A stretch of 64,000 bases of DNA from Ottelia alismoides (Eukaryota > Streptophyta > Magnoliopsida > Alismatales > Hydrocharitaceae), in contig JAZKJV010009632.1 in the NCBI GenBank assembly GCA_037367405.1, positions 1 to 64,000 on the forward strand, written 5' to 3'. The notes beneath the pieces are model-generated. The model ran no database searches. It saw only the letters and a list, made by a program, of their open reading frames with translations, and was not told where the DNA came from. Of this stretch, positions 11,690 to 35,072 are shown piece after piece. Numbering within the stretch: the stretch's first letter is position 1; each line of letters starts with the position of its first letter. The position numbers and the translations under genes were made by a program.

Positions 11690-12960
11690 ATAACAGTAAT
11701 TTTAGCCCCCTAAGAGATTCAACTAGATATGTATGTGTATGGGAAAGACATTCTAAAAAGGGTAGCATCATGAAGTTCAACAATAGTATTTGGATCTATG
11801 CCAGATACCTTAGGCGGAATTACTAAAAATTGAAGGTATGGATGTTTTTCACACCCCAACGAAGATAGCATCAACTTTCTTATGTCCAAGCTACTTTCTC
11901 TTGTGTTCTGGGGCTAAGAACTTAACCAAACATTCTAAGTTTGAGGTATTTTAAACTAGGTTTCTTATTTCTCCATAGTTCAAATGGACTTTATCTTTAT
12001 GTCTCAAGGGATCTCTATTCAAACATGACAAGTTGTTTTTAAAGCAACCCCCCCACTACCACCACAACCCAAAAATCCGCAAGAGTGCATTGACCATGTC
12101 GGTTAGGGTCATATTTTTTCAGTTTGCTACTTCATTGGATTGTAGTGAACATTGTGTGGTGATTTCATGAAAAATGTCATATAATCTGCACTTGTCATCA
12201 AATATATTAGATTTATATTCACCATTCCTATCGGACCTTGGACATTTAAGAACTTCACCAGTTTGTGTTTCTACTTCATTATTAAAAAAGAGATTTTTTT
12301 TCTAAAGGTTTCATCTTTACTTTAAAGTAGATAAATATAACAATATCTACTTCTATCATCTATGAAAGTGATAAAATATCTGTTATTATCTCTAGTTACT
12401 ACACTACCAAACTCATAAATATCGGAATATATTAATTCTAGGAATTTCAATCTTTCAGTTCACATAACGAAAAGGTTTTCTAGGTATTTTAGCTTGTGAA
12501 AATATTTCAAATTTTAAGTTTGTTTGTAGTGTGATTACGAATCATGACAAGTTTCATCATTCCTTTCATATAATTGAAATTTATATCCTAATCTAGCATG
12601 TCATAAATCAGTAGATTCATTTTGTGAAATAATATAGCAATGAGAATTAAAACCAGAATTTAGAGAACTATCAATGTCACATCCATCTAATTATAAACAG
12701 TAAATCACGATCTGCCAAATATCCCCTACCATAGAAAACATCGGGTCTCGGAAATACGACTTCATTACATTTGAAATCTAACTGAAAAGATTCCCTAACT
12801 CATAAGGTTATCGATAAAAGATTCTTCTTGATATCCAAAATATATAACATTCTATGCAAAGTCTAGACTCATTTAGTTGAGAATCTTAGTTCGACTCCTC
12901 TAAATCTAAGCACATTGGTTGTATATATATTCCTCATCATCATTGTCCTACCGCCTGAAG
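11690..12960 (-). pseudogene. decayed Ty1/copia pol fragment (GAG-pre-integrase and integrase)
   Basis: Reading the minus strand with many stops, I can follow the copia order. A pre-integrase part at about 12960-12550 contains HARLGY. A QAKIPRKPF segment lies near 12480. Next come RYFITFIDDRSRYCYIYLL near 12330 and the integrase core SDRNGEYKSN near 12230-12200. The Q-S-N-E-V-A-N and MVNALL phrases end near 12100. Numerous stops show it is long dead. I found no LTRs. The reverse transcriptase part is not seen. Confidence 0.65.
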
Positions 12961-13330
12961 CCTAATAAAAAAAGAATGAAAGTATCAGTATAGATATGCA
13001 CATTTGTCCTAGTAACAACAAGCCACTCAATAGGCCCGTTTACAATGCAGAGCTAATGATTCACCGAGACATACCTTCACTAGGCCTACCTCCCTCAGTC
13101 TTCATGATTGTGCCTGAGGAGTTGCCTTTGTAGATTTTTGTTGGTTCTTCAAAGGTGAAAGAAAGAATAAAATACTCATTATCACCGGGAAAAGGTACCT
13201 TGCGGTGGATCCATCTCTATCAAAGAGATTAAAGGAAAGAGATACATAGAGTGTGCAATACTCACTATCATCGAAATAAGTGATATGTCATATCGCAATG
13301 ATGATGTTGATATATAAGTGGGCAAGATAT

Positions 13331-13921
13331 TGTACCACCCGAAACATCGTTCCAGATCTAATTTCACAAAGTGTGATAGTGGGTTATAAGTAGTGGGAAC
13401 TACTATTTCATAACACGAGCTTAAGCATTATGGGTCGTGGCTAACGGGTCCATTTGGGCCAGAGCAGAAGGGCCAGTTGTCCTCTATAACAGCCCAACTC
13501 TAAATCGGAGACATTACAAATAGTATCGGAGCAAAATTCCTTTAATATTAGAAAATGCTCCCCAAGAGGTGGAGCCACGCATGCCGAAGAGATGTAAGAT
13601 AAGCGCTACCTAGTACTTAGATTGTGCAGCTACCACTATTCCAAGAATAAGTAATGAACTATGTTGCAATGAGAATGTTGTGAATTAAAGTTGAGATTGT
13701 AACACCCCAAACATAGTCACACATCTAGTACTCACAAAGTGTAAACATGTCTTATAAGAAGTGGTGATGAATACTACATAACCTGAGCTAAGTATTTTGG
13801 GTACTACATAACTTAAGTTTTAAGAATTTTAGGTTGTGGCCAACAAGCTTAGTTGGACCCGAATGTAACCAGTTGTACTAGGTTAGTTATAATGACTTCA
13901 ATCTAGACTCGAGACATCACA
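13331..13921 (+). mobile_element. candidate TRIM (terminal-repeat retrotransposon in miniature)
   Basis: Two related direct repeats, 13331-13518 (starts TGTACCACCCGAAACAT) and 13698-13921 (starts TGTAACACCCCAAACAT, ends ACATCACA), flank only about 180 bp. Both contain 'cttataagtagtgg'-like and 'gtggcta/gtggcca' phrases common in small plant LTRs. Two bases after the first repeat, TAGTATCGGAGC (13521-13532) matches the initiator-methionine tRNA primer site TGGTATCAGAGC at 10 of 12 positions. There is no coding sequence. No 5-bp target duplication is clear, so the copy is probably old. Confidence 0.6.
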
Positions 13922-14045
13922 TGGTTGCTCCTTTTTGCTATATTAGAAGTATAATCAACTATAATGTGGTTGAAAAACCAAAAATCTCTAGGATCAGATG
14001 GTTTAATACAACAGTTTATGTGAACTTTTAGCAAACTTAAAAAAA

Positions 14046-15263
14046 GATTCCCATACTTGTGCCCTTCCAAGTTTCCACAATTACACTTATGACCTTATTT
14101 TTTTACAATAACATTTGTGCTACTAACAAAATTATTGAGCAGACTCCTTGCTGAAACAACCAGGGGTCGTCGAATGTCACTGGACCTTTTTGCGTTTTTG
14201 ACTGACGGGAATTAGAGATGGAAATGCCCAGGCCCATCTCGTTCATCCCTTGGAACTGCTTGTGTGAGGAGGGTTATGCTTCCACTACTATCATACCTGT
14301 GTATACGGAACTGGGAACCATGATGCTCCAAGACTGTGAATAGGTGGCTGGGAAAGAGGACTAGCGAAGTGGCATCTGACTTATGCTTCTGAGAACCAAA
14401 TGAAATCTTTAGGAGGAATCAATGAAAGAGGAATCAATGAAACGACATCAATTCAAACCTTGGGCCGGATTTGATGCACCCTACTTTGAACCTATTTCTT
14501 AGGAGAAGATTTTTTCAAGTAGAGAGTCAGTTTCCCCTTCCCTAACCTTCTCCACCCTCAAGCCACCCGCTCACAATCTCTCTTCCACATCCTCAACACC
14601 TCCCCAGCCATCCATCCCTTATATGTCTTCCACCTCTGCCTCATCCTCCGCCCCCAAGCCCCGTCCCACACCTCATTTGTGCCCCTCCCGGTCGCATCCT
14701 CTGACTACAAGCTACAATGTTGACCTCCTCTACCCTTGCGCCCTAGCCCTGACCTCCTCTAACTCCCTCTATCACCCCCACTCACAACCTCAACCTCCTC
14801 CATACTCCACCGACCATCCTCCAGCCCTTCCCTTTCTCCCTCCCCATCTGGCCCACCTACGCCCTGTGTCTCGAGCACCATCTCTCAAACCCCCTTCGTC
14901 ATGAGCCCCACTTGTCCCCCTCTAGCTTCAACTCCCTCTTACTTAACGACCTTGGATGATCATCTCCCCTCGTCTATGTAAAGGGACATATGTTAAATGG
15001 CCTTAGAGTACCCTATGGTCATCATTATCACTGTAGGCAGAGGATGAAGGAACCAAACTCAATGGTACAAGTGAAATAGAATTCATTACTAACTAGACTT
15101 TAGTTTGGATAAAACCATGATTTTGTTCATCTAACATACAATAAAGTAACGGAAGGGCACAACTGTTAACGTTGCAAAAAAGGCAAAAGCATATATTGCA
15201 AAAAAAAAAAGTCAAGATATAGGTGTATCTGCAGAAACATGGGGGGACACAAGTGTAAAAATC
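14046..15263. mobile_element. candidate MULE / Pack-MULE with decayed ends
   Basis: The left end (gattcccatacttgtgccc) and the reverse complement of the right end (gatttttacacttgtgtcc) are similar. Both are followed by runs of T and 'tttgtgc/ttgtgcc' phrases, the same layout as the arms of the elements at 1500-2792 and 6883-7144. The middle (14530-14930) is C/T-rich and unlike the surroundings, which would fit captured 5' gene sequence, but I recognise no protein in it. No exact 9-bp duplication is found (acttaaaaa versus actttgaaa is the best). Confidence 0.42.
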
Positions 15264-15298
15264 ACTTTGAAAATGACTTGAAGAGTATGATAAATTAT

Positions 15299-15395
15299 GA
15301 ACTCCTCTAATGGTCTGGTGGTAGAAGCAATGGGCTCCCACTTAAAAGATTAGGGTTCAAACCCCCCTCCCCCTTAACTAATAAAAAAAGAATGC
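15299..15395 (+). mobile_element. 97-bp tRNA-derived SINE with target duplication
   Basis: A tRNA-like head carries an A-box-like TGGTCTGGTGGTAGAAGC (15311-15328) and a B-box-like GGTTCAAACCC (15354-15364), followed by an A-rich tail (taataaaaaaag). The 10-bp sequence GATAAATTAT flanks it at 15289-15298 and 15396-15405. It does not fold as a tRNA gene: the acceptor stem is not complementary. Confidence 0.7.
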
Positions 15396-15405
15396 GATAA
15401 ATTAT

Positions 15406-15976
15406 AGGCGCTCCAAAGACTTACCTCTAAAACAAATAAATAACTCCATTACATGGCTCATCTTTAAATCGGGTGATTCACAAGAGACCAAAACTATAGA
15501 TCAATAAGTGTCGTTAACATCCCGGTTAGGATAATTTCCAAAAAATTATCCTGGCGGAATAATGGGATCCAAAAATGAGTACTATCTCCCCTGCTCAGTG
15601 CCTTCCTCAAGGGTCGATCTGCATCCGATTGCTTGGAAACAGACCAACGAAAAAGCTATAAACCTGAAAATATACTTTCAAAAGTCCTTGATACGTTAAG
15701 TTGGGATTTCATAGTTCAAGCCTTAACTCGACTAGAATTCAAGTAACTCTATATCGTCGACACCCCAAAAATAATTGACAATAATTTATACGCAAGCTCG
15801 ACCTAATACTAGATACATTGCCCTATCTTAATCTTCCTTGAGGAAGCTTTGGTCTTGCAGGGTACTCCAAGGGCCTCAATAGCTAAAACTCAAGATTTCA
15901 GAAGCGCAAACCGATGATCGTGCAGATGACCTCGCATACTCATCTTGAAATGGGAATGGAGGAAACTCTATGATTG
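15406..15976. other. intergenic stretch, nothing recognised
   Basis: Mixed-composition sequence with no long frame, no repeat and no recognisable domain. Confidence 0.5.
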
Positions 15977-15984
15977 GTGCTGGA

Positions 15985-17299
15985 TAGGGGTGTCCACGGG
16001 GCGGTACCCGTTCCATTTGATCATGACCCGTCCCGTCCCATTGTTATCGGGTCACGGATCGACCCACCTCATTCTAACGGGTACCCAATTGTAATGGGTA
16101 CCCTGTTAATGCTAATGGATGTTGGGTACCTGCGTGTACCCGCGGGGATATCACCTTTAATAAAAGAGAATTGTTCATTTAATACATAAGTATCAATAAA
16201 GGGATAAAATAATAATTATAATTTTTCATAAACTGTATATATCAACTTTGAAACTCAAGAATTTTTTATCGTCATTCCTTCATGATTTGATTTGTTCGGA
16301 CATTAGATAATCAATTATTTTTACGCAGTTTCATTACTTAATATTCAAATAAAATATCATTTTTACCAATTCTGCGATAAAAGCATTTATATTCTTGGAC
16401 TTATGGACTTGAGTGAATATTTATATTCTATTCAATCCGACTCATGTGGATTCTCGAAGTTCTAAAGTTTGGCGTAAACACTCATACCTTTCGATCTTTG
16501 TGTTCGATGTGATTCAACTCGATTCAATCCATCTTGTGTTGGATTGCATCTTCATATTTTTCGATCTTCGTGTTCGATTCAATTCGAGAACACAAAAACA
16601 ATATTGAGATTCGATTTGATTCAATTCGATTAAATCCGACTCGTGTTGGATTTTTGAAATTCTAAAGTTTGACATAAACACTCATACCTTTCAGTCTTCA
16701 TGTTCGATTTGATTCAATTGGATTCAATCCGGACCGTGTTGGATCCCATATTCATATCTTTTAGTTTAGTGTTTGATTCAGTTTGAAAACACAAAAAAAG
16801 TGTTAAAATTCGACTTGATTCAATTCAATTCAGCTCGTGTTGGATTCCCAAAGTTCTAAAGTTTGATGTAAACATCCATACCTTTCAGTCTTCATGTTCG
16901 ATTTGATTCAATTTGATTTAATCCAGCTCGTGTTAGATCCCACCTTCGTACCTTTCGGACTTCGTGTTTAATTAATTTCGAGAACACAAAAATGGTACTG
17001 AGATTCAATTTCATTCAATCTGATTCAATCCGGCTCGAACTGGATTCGTGACGTTCTAAAGTTTGGCATAAACATAGTACATAATCATTCAACATTTCCA
17101 TGCATGCATGTATTTCTTAACTTCCAATCGGGTACCAACGGGTACCTGCAGGTACCCGTTGGATTTTTTGTATGAGGCACAGGTCATAGCATAGCGGGTA
17201 CCCGACCCATCATTTTTAAACGGGTACCCGAGAGTTTAGGGTCAAAGTGAACGTGTCAAGTCGGGTACCCGTTGACCCGGATATTTTTGAACACCCCTT
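15985..17299. mobile_element. non-autonomous hAT element (1.3 kb) with 8-bp target duplication
   Basis: The left end TAGGGGTGTCCA and the reverse complement of the right end AAGGGGTGTTCA agree at 10 of 12 positions and match the usual hAT end. A perfect 8-bp duplication, GTGCTGGA, flanks it at 15977-15984 and 17300-17307. Both ends are followed by many 'gggtaccc' motifs in both orientations, the subterminal repeats typical of hAT elements. There is no transposase. The middle is made of four direct repeats (see 16430-17065). Confidence 0.88.
16430..17065. repeat. four imperfect direct repeats of about 197 bp inside the hAT element
   Basis: The phrase TCTAAAGTTTG recurs at 16461, 16661, 16855 and 17055, each time in the same order with 'aaacactcatacctttc', 'cttcatgttcgattt', 'gattcaatccgactcgtgttgga' and 'gaacacaaaaa'. 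The spacing is 194-200 bp. The copies are well diverged. Confidence 0.8.
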
Positions 17300-17307
17300 G
17301 TGCTGGA

Positions 17308-17994
17308 CCCCCAAACTACCTGAGAGCTATCTCAGGCCTCCGTTTTGTAGCAACTGATTCAGTTTTGGGAAGCTCATGAGTGTGATCCTCACCATTTTGT
17401 TCGGCCGCTAGATCTTCTGCATTCGGACATGTCCAGATCTTGGTCCGCCAGTTTCTTTTTCCATGGCTTGGGGATGCAAGGTCCCTCGAACCGTTTCTGT
17501 TTTCCGATGAATGAAATGATCATTTTCTTTTAAAAAATAGTCGAATATAAAATGACTGAGACACTTTTATAAATCAATCAGAATGTCGGGTGATCAAAAT
17601 AGCATAATGGGAAGGAGATCCATGCACACACAAAAATATCAAAACTCAACTGACAAAAACATGAACAGCAAGTCTAGCAACTTTTAGAAATACAAAATCT
17701 TTGGAACAAAGTCATTCTAAAGGGGGAAAAAGAGGTTCAACATCAATTATTTGTAGATTAAATATGGATTTCGACCCTACAATGTTACCAGACTCCATAT
17801 GCAGCGAAGGTCTTTCTTCACGCGGAAAATAAATTAGCCTCTCCTTGGCGTTCCAGCGCTCGAATCCATGAACACGAACATGATTGTTATTTGGGACCTC
17901 GCCTGCAGGGAAAAAGTCAGTTCCTGCCTCAGATGCACGACTGGGGAGTAGAGAGCATCTGCCGGCATGAAGACGAAGCTGGTATACTGCTAGC
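17308..17994 (-). other. 3' flank and presumed 3'UTR of the KAR gene
   Basis: Downstream of the stop codon on the minus strand. The open frame at 17712-18017 runs through the last exon in a wrong frame and is not a gene. No canonical AATAAA is visible in the first 450 nt, so the poly(A) site is not placed. Confidence 0.4.
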
Positions 17995-32409
<14,415 letters not shown>

Positions 32410-32476
32410 TAGGGCAGGGACGAAGGAGCGGAGGGGACGAGAGGTGGAGGTCGCCAGCACAGCGCGAGCGTGGGGG

Positions 32477-32485
32477 TATATATAG
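32477..32485 (-). promoter_or_regulatory. TATA box of the KAR gene
   Basis: On the minus strand the sequence reads CTATATATA, about 70 nt upstream of the KAR start codon, inside a GC-rich stretch (32240-32540). A start site near 32450 would give a 5'UTR of about 40 nt. The ATG at 32589 lies upstream of this box and would not be transcribed from it. Confidence 0.7.
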
Positions 32486-32801
32486 GCGGGGTAGTTGGGA
32501 CTCACAAATGCGGGGAGCGGAGAAGGCGAGGCACAGTCACAGGGCGAGAGGGAGGACGGCATTAGCCAAACATGGGACCTGACAAACAATGCATGTTTTG
32601 GCGTTAAAACATAAAATCCATTATTTACTCACTGTAACAGCACTATGGCACCGGATGGCGACAAAATGCTGATCATAACTTTGATGATCCAACGGCTGTT
32701 CCTTCCCAGTTATCTGTATTAACAAATACTTCATCCCTTTTGGCATCTTTACCATGTGCTCTGGTTAATAGTTAATACAGAGGTTGATAGTCTCTTTTAT
32801 C

Positions 32802-32807
32802 TATCTA

Positions 32808-32862
<55 letters not shown>
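32802..32862. repeat. (TATC)n/(TA)n microsatellite upstream of KAR
   Basis: Three TATC units run into about 25 TA units. It lies about 330 bp upstream of the KAR TATA box. Confidence 0.95.
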
Positions 32863-32864
<2 letters not shown>

Positions 32865-33205
32865 GGCGATTAACTAATCTCTTGCTACTGTGTACCAGTA
32901 AATCACGCTTTTACGCATGCAAATTACTCCCCGGGGAAAACGTGCAGTTTTTTAGTTTCTCTTGCCTGGCAGATTCCCAAACAAATGTTATTTCAGGGTA
33001 CAAGTATAATTGGAAAGAAAAAAAGAAAGTTACAAGTGTAAAAAAACTTTAATCGGATCACGAGTGGGTGAGAGGTGGAAAAGATGTGGGATGTCAAAAA
33101 GTTTCAACTATATATGAGGACAGCCTTCCTTCTTAGAGGGAAGCGCCCGTGCAAGCATGTGTGGATGAATTGAAATAGCTACAAGAATGTCGTCTTGAGT
33201 AAGCC
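32863..33205. other. upstream flank of KAR, no gene
   Basis: No recognisable feature apart from the 11-bp target site of the next LINE at 33206. Confidence 0.5.
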
Positions 33206-33213
33206 AAAGATTG

Positions 33214-34530
33214 ATGGGCGGGCGGCTACAGCCGCTGGGGAGAGGGCGCACAGTCGCGCCATCTCACCTGATTTATGCTGATGACCTTCTGTTCTTTTGC
33301 AAGGGGAACTTGCGCTCCCTCCTGGCCCTTAAAGACATTCTAAGCTCATTTCACGCTACCTCTGGCTTGTCTCTAAATGCGAAGAAGAGTAGGATCTTCC
33401 GCCCTAAGTGCTCCCCATACGACTTCTCTGTCACCCTCAGGCTTGGCATTCTCCGGCGGTCACTCCCAACTACCTATCTTGGTCTGCCACTCGGTTCTGG
33501 TTCTAGATCATATAATGGTTGTGTTTCTCTTGTGGATAGGGTGAGGGCTTTGCTTGCAGGCTGGAAGGCAAAGTCCCTCTCGCTAGCCGGCCGTATTCAA
33601 TTGATTAACTCAGTTATTAGAGGCGTTGTTCTATACTGGATTGCAGGTTCTTTTATCCCCTCGAAAGTGGCTCGGAAAATTGATGGCTTATCTGCTGACT
33701 TCGTGTGGAGCTTCGGTAGACATGATGTTGCTTGGGAAAAGATTTGCCTCCCGAAAATGGAGGGTGGCCTTGGTATTAAATCACTCATTTCTCTACGGGA
33801 TGCTATGGTTGCTGCTTGGGCATGGACGCTACTTTCCTCTGATACCTCGATATGGGTCTTTTATATGAGAAGAAAATTACTCCATGATAAATCTTTTTGG
33901 GAGATACAACCTGCCAGAGGTGACTCTAAAATTTGGAGGGCTATTTTGTTGGCTAGAGGATCTATTCGACAGGCGATAAGTGGTGATGCCCCTCCATACA
34001 AGTGGGTATATTCCCCTACAGGCTTCTCCTTCTCCAACGCCTTTGAGCTCCTCCGACCACGCGGTCAATGCCCCATTTGGGCTGCTACTGTTTGGGCTAA
34101 AGGATCAACGCCAAAGTTCTCTTGTGCCCTCTATCGAGCTATTCTAAATCGGCTGCCCACCACTGATCGTCTTGCCTCTTGGGATGTATGTGTGCATTCG
34201 GTCTGCTACCTGTGCTCCGTTGCTCTGGAATCCCACGCTCACATATTTTTTGAATGTCCCTATGCTTGGAAGATCTGGGGTGAGGCCTGTGCTGCTCTTG
34301 GACTTCCACAGCCTACCCCCAAGCCCCTTGTGGATACGGTTTGCTGGATTTCTTCGCAGCCTGACCCATATGCTAAAAACTACCTAAGCAAGCTCATTGG
34401 CCTGGTGGTTTGGAGCATCTGGAACGACAAAAACCTTAGATGGACAACCGGTCGCGTCAATAGCGAGGGCCACATCCTCCAGCAAATTTCTGGAACAGCT
34501 GCTATACTATGGAACAATGAAGGGGTCTGA
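33214..34530 (+). pseudogene. C-terminal part of an L1 ORF2 protein (reverse transcriptase end plus zf-RVT), frame still open
   Basis: About 438 codons without a stop. Seen: the catalytic box LIYADDLLFF at about residues 20-30, then GLSLNAKKSRIF, TYLGLPLG, LAGWKAKSLSLAGRIQLI, WEKICLPKMEGGLGI, and the zf-RVT part with FSFSNAFELL, PKFSCALYRAILNRLPTTDRL and HIFFECPYAWKIW. The fingers and most of the palm of the polymerase are missing, so it cannot act as a reverse transcriptase. The first few codons are flanking DNA. The lack of stops means the insertion is recent compared with the other two LINEs here. It is not a host gene. Confidence 0.88.
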
Positions 34531-34680
34531 GAGTTTTTGTATCCTCTGGGCTCCTTATAATTTTCTGATTTTTGCTTTTGTAAATGGCTTGGTATAGTCT
34601 TCTCCTCTTTTGACCATCTTGGCCTTTGTATACCAATTTTTTGTCTAGCAATACAAAATTTACTTACTTATCAGAAAAAA
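33217..34680 (+). mobile_element. 5'-truncated L1 LINE copy (1.46 kb) with target duplication and poly(A)
   Basis: The copy starts in the middle of ORF2, just before the catalytic box, and ends in a run of A (from 34673). The 11-bp AAAGATTGATG stands at 33206-33216 and 34681-34691. Because the right copy adjoins the poly(A), its first As are ambiguous. 5' truncation with intact 3' end is the normal outcome of incomplete target-primed reverse transcription. Confidence 0.85.
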
Positions 34681-35072
34681 AAAGATTGATGAGAATTCCG
34701 TCCCAAAAATCTAAGGGTGTGTTTGGTTGGTGGGTTATCCGGAGGTGGATAACCCATTTTTGTGTTAGTGTGTTTGATTGGTGGGTTAAGGATTGGGAGG
34801 GTTTATGTGATGTGATTGCATTGAAATTTGAAAAAGTTGGCAGTTATTATGGTATGATTGTATTGAAATTTGAAAAAGTGGGTAGTTGTTGTGTTGTGAT
34901 TGTATTGAAGCTTGGAATAGTGAAGAAAAGTTGAGTATTTTATGATTTTTAGATGATATGATAGTAATATATATATATATATATATATTTGATGGGAAGA
35001 GAGGGGGCCCCACTAGTGGGTTAGAAATGTGGGGTTTGGGGGGTAACCCGCCCAAATTGGGGGGTAACCCCC

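Noticed and set aside
13331..13921. A Cassandra-type element (LTR with 5S rRNA)
   Set aside because: The repeats start with TGTAACACCCC as in that family, but I see no 5S promoter sequence in them.
15311..15364. A tRNA gene
   Set aside because: A- and B-box-like motifs are present but the arms do not pair into a cloverleaf, and an A-rich tail and target duplication mark it as a SINE.
32756..33052. A 98-codon frame upstream of KAR
   Set aside because: It is largely the TA microsatellite translated as Ile-Tyr repeats.
33214..34530. A 439-codon open frame, the longest in the window, as a host gene
   Set aside because: All motifs (YADDLLFF, LAGRIQLI, zf-RVT tail), the poly(A) and the target duplication show it is a truncated L1 copy.
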